A DNA stretch of 64,000 nucleotides. It comes from Anaerolineae bacterium (GTDB taxonomy: Bacteria; Chloroflexota; Anaerolineae; Aggregatilineales; Aggregatilineaceae). A program made the translations under genes and the position numbers. Position 1 is the stretch's first letter. Every line of letters starts with the position of its first letter. Below the pieces are notes generated by a model, which was not told the origin of the DNA, ran no database searches, and saw nothing but the letters and a program-made list of their open reading frames with translations. Location of the stretch: NCBI GenBank assembly GCA_027494015.1, contig JAOSJP010000039.1, positions 139,287-203,286 on the forward strand, in the 5' to 3' direction. Positions 27,682 to 37,029 of this stretch are shown piece after piece.

Positions 27682-28428
27682 CTATCGCCTGCCGCCCGGC
27701 GAGCGAGGTAGATCGATAGGCTTATCCGCGTTCGCCGCCCCGGTTTCCTCAGTATTCAGGAACGCGATGAGCGCCTCGATCTCTTGCTCGTCCAGCCCCA
27801 GCGCGGGCATGACCGTCCCCGGCCTTACGGCGGCGGGATTGTCGAGCCACCTGGCCAGGTAGTCCGCTGAAGCGGCAAATTCCGTCAGGTCTGGCCCCCG
27901 GTTGATGGAAGCATACGCCTGCACGGAGACTGCGGCGTGCTGGTGGCAGGCGACGCAGCCCTTCGCCACGTAGAGAGCCGCCCCACGCTCCACCAGCGCC
28001 TCTGGGTCAGAGGACACCCCGTCTTCCTCGCCCTCCTCGCCTGGCTCCGCCAGCACGGTGCCCGCAGGAAGCACCGTCAGCGGCGGCAAAGACTGCTCCG
28101 GCCCGAAGGCACTGACAGACCAGTTCCAGGTGCCCGCGCGGGGAAAGACGACTTCCGCCAGATAATGGCCCGGCGTGTCTTCATCCGCATCGAACTCCAC
28201 AGCGTCCCCGCTCTGCTCGTGGACTGCGGAAATCGTCGGCGCAAGCCCAGACAGGACGTGAATCCCGTGCTGGCGGATGACAAAGCCAACCGGCACCGGC
28301 TCGCCCGCCAGGATGTGCTCTGGCAATTCGTCCAGCGTCGTCACCGACCACCCGCCAGCAAGAACCGAGGAAACTGTCGCGAACAAGACAAGCAGGATCA
28401 GAGACAAATACAGCTTGAAGCGGGACAT
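27682..28428 (-). CDS. Membrane-anchored or exported class I cytochrome c
   Basis: A 248-residue protein. The ATG at 28428 has a perfect AAGGAGG five nt upstream and starts a hydrophobic signal segment (YLSLILLVLFATVSSVLAGG). Residues ~25-120 form a beta-rich domain resembling YtkA/FixH-type modules (AGEPVPVGFVIRQHG, GHYLAEVVFPRAGTWNWSV). A mono-heme cytochrome c domain follows, with CVACH heme attachment and a likely Met ligand in GTVMPALG. It would carry electrons on the outer face of the membrane. Its start region faces the divergent lipoprotein gene. Confidence 0.86.
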   Translation of the reverse strand: MSRFKLYLSLILLVLFATVSSVLAGGWSVTTLDELPEHILAGEPVPVGFVIRQHGIHVLSGLAPTISAVHEQSGDAVEFDADEDTPGHYLAEVVFPRAGTWNWSVSAFGPEQSLPPLTVLPAGTVLAEPGEEGEEDGVSSDPEALVERGAALYVAKGCVACHQHAAVSVQAYASINRGPDLTEFAASADYLARWLDNPAAVRPGTVMPALGLDEQEIEALIAFLNTEETGAANADKPIDLPRSPGGRR

Positions 28429-28694
28429 TTCGCCCTCCTTCTGCCACGAAGCTACGACGATGAACGGGCGAGAGGCTTCCCAAGATTCTACAAAGGCGTC
28501 AGCGCAGTGACAAACTGGAATCGCGAGCGGGTGCGGCTCCTTCCCATCTCCCCACCCCACCACATGTGTCGCGCCCGCCCGAATTACGGTATGATGAAAT
28601 CCACACCAGCGCGTGTATTGGTGACAGCGACGACGACCCAGCCCCCGCGCCTCACCTGCATGGCGAAGCGCGCTCACCCGGAGGGATGCTGCGC

Positions 28695-29129
28695 ATGAAC
28701 CGCAAGCCCGCTTTGCTGCCCCTGCTCGTGGGAGCCATCGCTCTCGTCGCCCTGCTGACCGCGTGCAGCGGCGCGCTCGTGCGCGACGTGTACGCTGCAT
28801 CCGGCGACGGCACCACACCCGATGAGCTGGTCAAGACGACCACCTTTCGCGGCGACGACGACCTGAATGTGGTCGTCAAACTGCACTCGCATAACCGCGA
28901 GTTGATCGTGTCGGCCACCTTCACCGGGCCGGGGGGCGAAGTCTACGTCACCGACGCGCTGGAGGCCGGTGAGACGGTCACCGACGTGGTGCTCGGCCTG
29001 GACTGGGAAGCGCAGGGCGCTGTCTTCTGGGCGGAAGGCGAGTGGCAGGTGGAAGTCTATGTGGACAATGAGATAGAGAAGATCGTCCGCTTCACCGTCC
29101 AGGCAGCGGAAGTCCCTGCCGCCGGCTGA
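28695..29129 (+). CDS. Small lipoprotein of unknown function
   Basis: A 144-residue protein with an N-terminal hydrophobic segment and a lipobox (VALLTACSG), so it should be lipid-anchored. The mature part is predicted beta-rich (VVVKLHSHNRELIVSATFTG, GAVFWAEGEWQVEVYVDN), resembling an immunoglobulin-like fold, but I recognise no family. Start chosen at 28695, with GGAGG 10 nt upstream; an ATG three codons earlier is too close to that site. Divergent from the cytochrome c gene. Confidence 0.75.
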   Translation: MNRKPALLPLLVGAIALVALLTACSGALVRDVYAASGDGTTPDELVKTTTFRGDDDLNVVVKLHSHNRELIVSATFTGPGGEVYVTDALEAGETVTDVVLGLDWEAQGAVFWAEGEWQVEVYVDNEIEKIVRFTVQAAEVPAAG

Positions 29130-29191
29130 TCGCCGGGAGTGGAGGTGAGTCGGGAGTTCAACGCCCTGCCTCTTGCGACAGGGCGTCGCTA

Positions 29192-31363
29192 TCAGGTCTT
29201 GTTCGGCAGGTACGCGGCCAGGCGCTCGGCCAGCGGCGAGTGCAGGATCGTATGCAGGCGGTGCGCTTCGGCGTAGTGCCGGCGTGCGCGGGCCATGTCG
29301 TCGCGGGCGCGGGCCGCGTCGCCCAGCGCGACGGCGGCCTCGGCCATGCCGCGCTGGTAGGACATCTTGCGCGCCTGGCTTTCGGCGGCGGAGGCCAGGC
29401 CAACCGCCTCGTCCACCCGCCCCAGACGCACGTAGAGCGCCGCCAGCCGCGCCGTCGCCCGGCAATTCGTCTCCAGGTCGCTGGTCTGCTCGCTGCCCGT
29501 CACCGCTGCTTCGAGCAGCGCGCGCGCCTCGTCAAGCTGATTGAGCGCGACCAGCGTCTCGCCCATGTCGGCCTGGAACAGGGCCAGCCAGCGCACGTTG
29601 CCCAGGGAGGTCGCCGCCGCCGTCGCCTGCTTGAACAGCGTGCGAGCCGTGCTGTAGTCTTCCAGGAAGTAGTGGGTGCGCGCCAGGTTGTTGGTCTGCA
29701 CGGCGATCATCAGCACGTCATCTAGCTCGCGGCTGATGGCGAGCGCCCGCTCCAGCCGGTCAATCGCCATCTGCAGGCGGCCCGTCAGCGAATAGAACCA
29801 GCCGAGATTGCCCAGGCGCAAGCTCTCCGCCCGCTGGTCGCCGGACGCCTGAGCGATGCTGATCGCCTCGTCGTAGAAGGCCTGCGCCGTGTCCACGTCG
29901 CCAAGCTCGGTGTAAAGCGTGGCCGCGTTCGCCAGCACCAGCCCGCGCGTGGGCGGGTGCGTGATGTGGTTGAGCAGCACGAGCGCCTTCTCGTACTCGT
30001 CAAGCGCCCCCTTCAGGTCACCAGATTCGCGGCGCGCCTGGGCCACGTCGCAGCGCAGCCGGGCGATCTGGGCGTGGTGAGCGGCGGCCTGGCCGTTCTC
30101 CAGCAAGCGCAGCGCCTCGCCCCAATGCTCCAATGCCGCGTTACGGTCGCCGCGCTGGTTGGCCAGGCTGCCCAGCAGGTGATAAACCTCCGCCTGGCGG
30201 CCTGGCTCGACACCTTCGCCGGCGAGCGCCAGGGCGCGTTGCACATAGCCCATCACCCGTTGCTGATCGCCCAGGCGCATGGCCGACGTGCCCAGCGTGA
30301 GCAGGATTTGCAGGTGCTCGTCCCGCTCATCCAGGCGGCCATCCTCATAGAAAACGAGCGCCTCGTCCAGGAAACTCTCCGCGCGGGCGAAGTCGCCCAT
30401 GCCATGCGCGGCCATGCCCAGCCGGGTGAGGGCCATCGCTTCGTGGGCGGCGTTGCCGGTGCTGCGCGCCTGGGCCAGCGCCCGCGTAGCGTACTCCTCG
30501 GCCTGAGCGCTGTTGCCACTGCGCTGGTAGGCGGCGGTGAGATCGAGCGCGCTGTTCATGAAGAACTCGACCGGCTGATTACCCAGGCGCAGCGCCAGGT
30601 TTTCGGCAGCCTGCAGGTGACTGATCGCCTGGGTGAACTCACCGCTGCTCAATTCCACGCGCGCCAGCACTTGCAGCCAGCGCAGCTCCTGCTCTTCCTG
30701 GCCCGCCTGGTGCGCCAGATACACGGCCTGCTGCAGGAGCTTCTGCGCGTTGGCCCGCTCGCCGACCGCCAGCGTCGCCTCGGCCAGCAGCCCCACCACG
30801 CGCGGAGCGATCCGCCTCAGCCCACCCGCCTGGGCAATGACCACCGCCTCTTTCGACAAATGCTGCGCGTAGCTGGGGTTGTCTTGCTGGAGGTAGTCCT
30901 GCGCCAGATTCTCCAGCGTCAGCGCGATACCTTCGGGGTGATTGGCGCGGCGCGCCTCGTCGAGCGCCTGCTGGTGGTACGTCTGGGCGACGCTCCACTG
31001 CTCCTGCGCGGCGTAGAACGAGCCGAGATTGTTCAGGCAGCGAGCCAGAGCGCGGGGGTCGCCCTGCTCGCGGGCGATCTGCAGGGCCTCGTCGAGGACG
31101 GAGCGCGCTGTGTCGAAGTCGCGCCGATCCACATACACGGACGCGATCCCGCTCAGGAAATGCTCCACGCTGGCCTTCTCGCCGGCAGTGCGGGCCAGCG
31201 CCAGCCCGCGCTGGTAAATCTCCAGCGCCGTGTCGTTGAAGCCCTGCTCATAGGCCGTCGCCCCCGTTTCCAGCAGCGCGTGGATCTCCTGCTGCGCCGG
31301 GTTGAGCACAGAGCGGGCCGGTGTCCCCGCCTCGCCAAGCAGCCGCTTGAAGAACTTCTGCAT
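29192..31363 (-). CDS. Large cytoplasmic TPR-repeat protein
   Basis: A 723-residue protein made almost wholly of tetratricopeptide repeats of the 40-residue TPR_12 kind (LGSFYAAQEQWSVAQTYHQQ, LGNLGWFYSLTGRLQMAIDR, and similar), perhaps 15 or more. No signal peptide, transmembrane helix, kinase or DNA-binding domain is seen. Such proteins act as scaffolds; NB-ARC/CHAT or MalT-like regulators often carry these repeats, but no such domain is attached here. A good AAAGGAAC site precedes the ATG. The upstream spacer is filled with short repeats. Confidence 0.85.
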   Translation of the reverse strand: MQKFFKRLLGEAGTPARSVLNPAQQEIHALLETGATAYEQGFNDTALEIYQRGLALARTAGEKASVEHFLSGIASVYVDRRDFDTARSVLDEALQIAREQGDPRALARCLNNLGSFYAAQEQWSVAQTYHQQALDEARRANHPEGIALTLENLAQDYLQQDNPSYAQHLSKEAVVIAQAGGLRRIAPRVVGLLAEATLAVGERANAQKLLQQAVYLAHQAGQEEQELRWLQVLARVELSSGEFTQAISHLQAAENLALRLGNQPVEFFMNSALDLTAAYQRSGNSAQAEEYATRALAQARSTGNAAHEAMALTRLGMAAHGMGDFARAESFLDEALVFYEDGRLDERDEHLQILLTLGTSAMRLGDQQRVMGYVQRALALAGEGVEPGRQAEVYHLLGSLANQRGDRNAALEHWGEALRLLENGQAAAHHAQIARLRCDVAQARRESGDLKGALDEYEKALVLLNHITHPPTRGLVLANAATLYTELGDVDTAQAFYDEAISIAQASGDQRAESLRLGNLGWFYSLTGRLQMAIDRLERALAISRELDDVLMIAVQTNNLARTHYFLEDYSTARTLFKQATAAATSLGNVRWLALFQADMGETLVALNQLDEARALLEAAVTGSEQTSDLETNCRATARLAALYVRLGRVDEAVGLASAAESQARKMSYQRGMAEAAVALGDAARARDDMARARRHYAEAHRLHTILHSPLAERLAAYLPNKT

Positions 31364-31370
31364 ACGTGTT

Positions 31371-31612
31371 CCTTTTACAGTGATCGGTTGTCAGTGATCA
31401 GTGGGTGGTTATTGGTTATTGGTTATTGGTTATTGGTTATTGGTTATTGATTATTGGGTGACGGTTATCGGTCATCAGCGATCAGTTGTCGGTCAGCAGT
31501 GGCTGGCTGGCAGCACAGGCGCGACGCCCTGACTGATCACCAAAAACTGACAATCGCTCACCGACAACTGACAACCGATCACTGACAACCAACAACCAAT
31601 CACCACCAACCG
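31371..31612. repeat. GATCAGT and GGTTATT short tandem repeats
   Basis: A block of GATCAGTTGTCAGT words is followed by about seven tandem copies of the heptamer ggttatt (31407-31455), then further GATCAGT words up to the next gene's stop. Strand-switched versions recur at 58325-58395. These resemble the heptameric short tandem repeats known from cyanobacteria. Confidence 0.7.
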
Positions 31613-31613
31613 C

Positions 31614-32918
31614 TCACAGCATCCGCATGACCAGCGGCACCAGCATCTCGCGCGCCGACAGCCCCCCGTGCCGGCTGGCCGACCCAGGGCCAGCGCGCGA
31701 CCTCTCATCAATCACCACTCCCTCGCGGGCAACCAGAGTCAGGTCGCCCAGGCGCGGGCCAGTCTCAGCGTGCGGCGCTTCCGGGCCGAAGAGGCCCGCC
31801 CGCAGCGTTTCCGCCGGGTCGAAGACCGCCAGACGATCCCCCAGCCGCTCGCGCACGTAGTCGCGCACGCCCGCGCAGTAATCGTAGCGCAGGTACAGAT
31901 GCGCGAAGCGTCCCTCGCCGCCCGGCCCACAGCGCAGCGCCTCGGCCAGGGGCGGATGCGCGCTCAGGTCAATGCGCTCGCGCACGGGCGAATGGCCGTG
32001 ATCAGCCGCCAGCATGAACAGCGTGCGCCGGTCGCCGACGCCCGGCCCCAGCAGCACGTCGCGCAGGTCGCGCAACTGGCAGCGCGCCTCGGCAATGGCC
32101 TGCTCGGTCACGGTGCCAAAGAGGTGCGACACGCCATCCATCGCCCCCCAGTACACGCTGATGAAACAGCGGTTGCGGCGCGTGGCGTGCAGCAGGTTGC
32201 GCAGCTCGATCCACAGGTCGGTGTAGCCGTAATGGCGCACGGCCCGCTTGATGCCGCGATGCATCACCCGCGACAGGCCGCTGCCGTACAGGTCTTGTTG
32301 CAGCAGCGCGTAGGTTGGGATGGCCCGCGCACGGAGCGCCTCGGCCACCGTCTCCACCGGCAGGAACGTCTCAAAATCCAGCCCCCACTCTTCCAGCACT
32401 TCGCTGCGATGCCTGCCGGCCAGCGGACGATAATGCAGCAGGCTCGCCAGCACGCCGAACTCGCGCAGCAGCAGCCGCGTGCCGACCATGCCAGTCGCCG
32501 CCGGCCCCGCCCCGCACCAGATCGAGGGCAGCGCGGCGGCGGTCGTGCTGGGCGCGATGGAGGTCAGCGGGGTCAGCGTGCCCTCGCCCACCAGGTCGGC
32601 TACCGCCTGGGCAGTCGCCGCGTCCTCGGCCATGATCTCCTGCAACAGCCGCCAGCCCAGGCCATCGGTGATGAACAGCACCACGCGCCGCACGCGGTCG
32701 TCCAGTGGGGTCCACAGCCGCGCGTCCAGCGGCGACTCGCCCAGCCGCCCGCTGGCCGCCGCACCGCCGATCAGCCGCACAACCGTATGAGCCAGGTTGC
32801 GAATGGATAGCCCGGCATAATAGGGGAAGACGATCTCGTCCGCCCAGGATACGCCAACGTCCAGCGGGCGCTGGGCCAGGATGGTCTGCTCCAGGTCTGC
32901 GGCCAGGGCTGCGGTCAC
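31614..32918 (-). CDS. Type I phosphodiesterase / nucleotide pyrophosphatase family protein
   Basis: A 434-residue enzyme of the alkaline phosphatase superfamily: metal-binding VVLFITDGLGWRLL, nucleophile region TSIAPSTTAAALPSIWCG, second metal site WGAMDGVSHLFG, then LFMLAADHGHS and SRHGGLSAREMLVPLV. Two metal ions and a Thr nucleophile are expected. No signal peptide is seen. The frame is open to an ATG at 32960, but that ATG lies inside a TATAAT promoter box; a GTG at 32916-32918 with GGAG five nt upstream is the better start. The substrate is unknown (phosphodiester or phosphonate). Confidence 0.86.
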   Translation of the reverse strand: MTAALAADLEQTILAQRPLDVGVSWADEIVFPYYAGLSIRNLAHTVVRLIGGAAASGRLGESPLDARLWTPLDDRVRRVVLFITDGLGWRLLQEIMAEDAATAQAVADLVGEGTLTPLTSIAPSTTAAALPSIWCGAGPAATGMVGTRLLLREFGVLASLLHYRPLAGRHRSEVLEEWGLDFETFLPVETVAEALRARAIPTYALLQQDLYGSGLSRVMHRGIKRAVRHYGYTDLWIELRNLLHATRRNRCFISVYWGAMDGVSHLFGTVTEQAIAEARCQLRDLRDVLLGPGVGDRRTLFMLAADHGHSPVRERIDLSAHPPLAEALRCGPGGEGRFAHLYLRYDYCAGVRDYVRERLGDRLAVFDPAETLRAGLFGPEAPHAETGPRLGDLTLVAREGVVIDERSRAGPGSASRHGGLSAREMLVPLVMRML

Positions 32919-32958
32919 GCGGTCTCCTGATACGGGTGTGCTCGGCTCGTGGCCGGCC

Positions 32959-32986
32959 ATTATACCGCATCTTGCGGCGGAGTCAG
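32959..32986 (-). promoter_or_regulatory. Promoter of the phosphodiesterase gene
   Basis: Minus-strand CTGACT (32981-32986), 16-bp spacer, TATAAT (32959-32964). The box overlaps an upstream ATG, which argues for the GTG start at 32918. Confidence 0.65.
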
Positions 32987-33022
32987 GGGCCGGGGTTCGC
33001 TGGGGCCACGAACAAGTTGTCG

Positions 33023-33239
33023 CCAGGCCCCCATCGAGGGCCTTCCCCCCGAGGGAGGCAGGAAAGCTCGCTGAACGCCTGCTCCCCTAAATCCCCTCCG
33101 GTCAGCAGAGCTAGAGAGGGGGAAGGGGGCTGCCGGACAGGGGGACGTTCCCCCTCCTGGCCTGGCCGGGGGTCGGGGGAGGGGCGTTCTCGCCAAAGAA
33201 TGAAAACCGCGCCTGTCAGAAGCCTTAAGTTGGTGCACC
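33023..33239. repeat. G-rich intergenic repeat, family C (copy 2)
   Basis: Shares agctagagagggg and gaagccttaagttggtgc with the copy at 2884-2996, plus long C/G-rich inverted blocks (ccccctcctggcctgg...). It fills the 400-bp divergent spacer between the phosphodiesterase and PEP-synthase-like genes. Confidence 0.55.
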
Positions 33240-33365
33240 TGGTGAGTTGGTAAATCTGTCCCCATAACAACGCAGACAATCGCCCGCGCCGGGTCTTGTT
33301 TTTTTCGCCCCAGACCTGCTAAAAGTGAAGCAGCAGCAAGTCCACTTGGCTCACCTGTGAGAATC

Positions 33366-35711
33366 ATGTTCGAAGAAACCAGTCCCTTCTCAGACAACCA
33401 GCAGATGCCCAAGGTACTCCAGCTCTACCTTGTCATCTCGCAGTACCCTGTGCTCAGCCGCAAGATTCGCCAGCGGATGCGCGAAGAATTGTTCGGGCGC
33501 GGCATCGTCAGCGAGGATGACTTCGAGCGCGAAGTTCACCAGAAGGCCATCGAATCGCAGAAGCGCGAGGGGCTGAGCGATCCGCTGTTCCAGGAATCGC
33601 CGGCGGACTGGGACAAGCGCGTGCGCTACATTCGCGCCCACCTGACGGACTTCTACTTCGCTTACAATCTGCCCTACGATCTGTTCGAGCAGATTCTGGC
33701 CGACACGCTGCATCAACGCGAGCCAGACCGCGCGGTGCGCCTGACTTTCAACCCAGAGATCGCCCCCTGGGACCTGCTCTTCTCAGAAGGCGAGCGCTAC
33801 GAGCGCCTGCCCCCGGACGAGCGCGCCCAGATTCAACACCACCTGCGCGAGATCATCGTCGTGCTGATCAAGGGCATGATCAGCGATCACCTGGCTTTCG
33901 TGCGCCTGGCCAAAGAAGTCTTCACCATCGAAGACCTCAAGGACATCCGCGCGCGACGCATCGGGCGCGGCAAGATCGGCGGCAAGGCAGCCGGGATGCT
34001 GCTGGCCTGGAAGCTGCTGCAGCACGCGGGCGCTTCTACCGGGCTGGATCCGGGCCTGTTCACCATCCCGGACTCCTACTACGTCGGCGCGGACGTGTTC
34101 TACGAGGTGCATGGCTACAACGATTTCCACGCGATCATGAACCAGAAGTACAAGTCCCGCGAGGAGATCGTCAGCGACTACCCGATGATCTACGAGCGTT
34201 ACCGCCAGGCCGAGCTGCCACCGTACATCGCCGAGGAGCTGCGCGCGCTGATGGAGCATATTGGCCCGGCGCCGCTCATCTTCCGCTCGTCGAGCCTGCT
34301 CGAAGACAGCTTCGCCACGTCGTTCGCCGGCAAGTACGACAGCTTCTTCCTGCCCAACAGCGGCACGCCGGAGGAGAATCTCCGCGCCGCCCAAGACGTG
34401 ATCCTCAAGATTTACGCCAGCACGCTCAGCCCCGATGCGCTGATCTACCGCCAGCGCATGGGCCTGGTGGACTTCGACGAGCGCATGGCGATCCTGATCC
34501 AGAAGGTTGAGGGGCAGCGCTGGGGGCCATACTACTTCCCGATGATCGCCGGGGTGGGCTTCAGTCGCAACCCGTTCCGCTGGTCGGCCAAGATTCGCCG
34601 CGAAGACGGCTTGCTGCGCCTGGTCTGCGGGCTGGGCACGCGCGCCGTCGAGCGCACCGACAACGACTACGCGCGCATGATCGCCCTATCCCATCCTCAT
34701 CTGCGCCCGGAAACGCGCGTCGAGCAGCTTCGCCACTATTCGCAGCACCTGATTGACGTGCTCAATCTGGAGGAGAACACGCTCGAAACGCTGCCTGTTG
34801 GCAAAGTGATCGGCCCCGACTTTCCTGCCCTGCGTCTGGCGGCGGCGCTCGACGATGGACAGAACTTGCAGTCCTTCATCTCCAGGCCCGGCAGCGTAGA
34901 CCCATCGCGGCTGGTCTTCACCTTCGACGGGCTGGCGCGGGACGCTACCTTCACCGGCACCATGCGCAGCCTGCTCACCTTCCTGGAGACGCGCTATCAG
35001 CACCCGGTGGACATCGAGTTCGCCATCGAGGTCACCCGTTCCTGGCCGCGCCCGGAATATCACATCTCCCTGCTGCAATGTCGCCCGCTCAGCGAGCGGC
35101 GCACCGGTGCAGCTTCCCGCGTCCCCGCTGACGTGCCCGCGTCCGATGTGCTGTTCTCCGCCCAGCAGCAGATTCCGCAGGGGCTGGTGGAGCGCGTGTG
35201 CTACATCGTCTACGTGGACCCGCTGGCCTACCACGAGATTCTCAGCGTAGAGCGGCGCTTGCAGGTGGGGCGCGTCATCGGTCGCATCAACGAGCGGCTG
35301 CACGGCGAGCGGTTTGTGCTGATCGGGCCAGGTCGCTGGGGCACTTCGGACATCAATCTGGGCGTCAAGGTGTCCTATGCCGACATCTACAACAGCCGCG
35401 CCCTGATCGAAGTGGCCTACTCCAACAGCAACGTCGTGCCGGAGATGGCCTATGGCACGCACTTCTTCCAGGACCTGGTTGAAGCGCAGATTCTCCCGCT
35501 GGCGCTCTTCCCCGATGATCCCGGCGTCATCTACAACTGGGACTTCTTCGGCTCCGCCCGGAATCTGCTCCCGGAGCTGCTGCCCGACGACGCGGACTTG
35601 AGCGACGTGATCCGTGTGATTGACGTGCCAGCAGAGACGGGCGGTCGCCACCTGGAAATCGTGCTCGACGGCGAACATGATGAGGGGCTGGGCTATCTGC
35701 GGATGTATTGA
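33366..35711 (+). CDS. PEP synthase-like protein (PPDK N-terminal ATP-grasp domain)
   Basis: A 781-residue protein. The middle carries the pyruvate/PEP-binding ATP-grasp module: GRGKIGGKAAGMLLAWKLL, PLIFRSSSLLEDSFATSFAG, KYDSFFLPN, and the VGFSRNPFRW block. The C-terminal part (VLIGPGRWGTSDINLGVKVS) matches the tail of similar Chloroflexota proteins annotated as PEP/pyruvate-binding. The phosphohistidine swivel domain and PEP-binding TIM barrel of true PEP synthase are absent, so complete PEP synthesis is unlikely. It may phosphorylate another substrate. The ATG at 33366 is preferred to a GTG at 33357; neither has a strong ribosome-binding site. Confidence 0.8.
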   Translation: MFEETSPFSDNQQMPKVLQLYLVISQYPVLSRKIRQRMREELFGRGIVSEDDFEREVHQKAIESQKREGLSDPLFQESPADWDKRVRYIRAHLTDFYFAYNLPYDLFEQILADTLHQREPDRAVRLTFNPEIAPWDLLFSEGERYERLPPDERAQIQHHLREIIVVLIKGMISDHLAFVRLAKEVFTIEDLKDIRARRIGRGKIGGKAAGMLLAWKLLQHAGASTGLDPGLFTIPDSYYVGADVFYEVHGYNDFHAIMNQKYKSREEIVSDYPMIYERYRQAELPPYIAEELRALMEHIGPAPLIFRSSSLLEDSFATSFAGKYDSFFLPNSGTPEENLRAAQDVILKIYASTLSPDALIYRQRMGLVDFDERMAILIQKVEGQRWGPYYFPMIAGVGFSRNPFRWSAKIRREDGLLRLVCGLGTRAVERTDNDYARMIALSHPHLRPETRVEQLRHYSQHLIDVLNLEENTLETLPVGKVIGPDFPALRLAAALDDGQNLQSFISRPGSVDPSRLVFTFDGLARDATFTGTMRSLLTFLETRYQHPVDIEFAIEVTRSWPRPEYHISLLQCRPLSERRTGAASRVPADVPASDVLFSAQQQIPQGLVERVCYIVYVDPLAYHEILSVERRLQVGRVIGRINERLHGERFVLIGPGRWGTSDINLGVKVSYADIYNSRALIEVAYSNSNVVPEMAYGTHFFQDLVEAQILPLALFPDDPGVIYNWDFFGSARNLLPELLPDDADLSDVIRVIDVPAETGGRHLEIVLDGEHDEGLGYLRMY

Positions 35712-35849
35712 GAGAGCGATCAGGGATCGGTGATCAGTTGTTGGTTGTTGGTTGGCGGTATTGGGGAAAAAAAATAGCCTGGCAACTCGGCTGAACGCTC
35801 CCGGCGCTGAAGCTGCATACCTCGATCTTGACCTGTAGCGTCAAATTGG

Positions 35850-35877
35850 CGGGGATGTTCTCCCCGATCTTTTTATT
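35850..35877 (+). terminator. Intrinsic terminator after the PEP synthase-like gene
   Basis: Stem CGGGGA/TCCCCG with a 5-nt loop, followed by ATCTTTTTATT. It lies 139 bp after the stop codon. Confidence 0.8.
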
Positions 35878-35915
35878 CCGCATTGAGCATACCTGTCATA
35901 TTGACGATCGCCCTG

Positions 35916-36797
35916 CTATACCTGGGCCACCGTGATGACAACATTGCCCTTTTTGTGGCCTTTTTCGACATACCTATAAGCCTCGACGATCTGTTCCAGC
36001 GGATAGCAGCGATCGATAACCACTTTGAGCTTTCCCGCCTCAATAAGCTCTCTGATGAAAGCCAGGTCTTTGCATTTCGCGCTTGCTGACCTCACGCCAG
36101 TGTACGCCAGGATGGCTCTTTTGCGCTTGAGCTTCAGGAGGTGAGGAATGACTGCCAGGGTAGGCTTATCGGTGAGATAAACCCCTCCAGGCTTCAATGA
36201 GTCTCGGCAGCGTGAGAACGTGCTGTTGCCCGCGATGGCAAAAATCACATCGTAGGTCTGGCCGTTCTGGGTGAAGTCCTCTCTGGTGTAATCAATAACC
36301 CTATCAGCTCCCAGGGACTTCACTAATTCCAGGTTGGCTGTACTGCACACCCCGGTAACTTCTGATCCAAGATATTTGGCAAGCCCCCTCCGCCCTCCCA
36401 TCGTTGGTGTTTGTGTATCGGCCCCCCCCCCCCTAAATTCTGTTCCCAACGCATGGATGCGTCGTACAGCCCCCCCCCGCTGCCCGGTCCCGCCACGGCC
36501 CGAACCGCCCCGCTGCCACCGCCGTACGGCTCCCCAGTTTGCGCCCCGCTCGTTGCACGCGCCACGCCCCCTCCCGCCGCCCCTCCCCCACCCTGGTTCC
36601 GCCCTGCCCGCCCCGCTGCCCCGTCTGCCAAGCTCCACCGTCGCACGGCGTGGTTCGCCTGGCCTGCCAAAGCCGGAGTGTTCGTTTGCTCACTGCGAAC
36701 CGCGCCCTGCGGGAGTCGGTCTTGGCAACAACCGAAACCACCGCCGCACGCAGCAAGCCCAGAACCCGACCTGCGACGTCACCATAACCGTTTTCAT
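35916..36797 (-). pseudogene. Zinc-type NAD(P)-dependent alcohol dehydrogenase, N-terminal half corrupted
   Basis: The C-terminal ~160 residues are intact: [51 protein letters not shown], and a final [16 protein letters not shown], typical of medium-chain dehydrogenase/quinone oxidoreductase proteins. Upstream of about 36400 the frame turns into low-complexity Gly/Arg sequence. A plausible start (ATGAAAACGGTTATGG) exists at 36797, followed by scattered fragments that fit this family only with several frame changes. The span is also about 70 bp shorter than a normal gene. Because the damage coincides with long homopolymers, a sequencing error patch is more likely than true decay. Confidence 0.7.
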
Positions 36798-36990
36798 CGT
36801 GTACGGCTTCTCGCGATACTATCTCCACTATCCCCCCCGGGGGTTTTTTTGAAGGGCCCCCCCCTTGGGTTTGGACATCTCCCCAAAAACCCGGGGAAAT
36901 AAATTTTGGGGGGAAAAAAAAAGACCGCGGGGGGGGGGGGTGCTTCCCCCCCCCCCCCCCCCCCCTTGTTTTGTTTTTTTTTTACGTGAG
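36420..36990. other. Low-quality patch rich in homopolymers
   Basis: Contains runs of 9-25 C, G, A or T (for example around 36421, 36469, 36857, 36931, 36944 and 36974) and Cys/Pro/Gly-biased frames. Nothing in it can be annotated reliably beyond the damaged dehydrogenase start. The natural spacer resumes at about 36985 with GATCAGT repeats. Confidence 0.75.
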
Positions 36991-37029
36991 TGATCACTGA
37001 TAACCGATCACTGATCACTCCGCCCTCCC

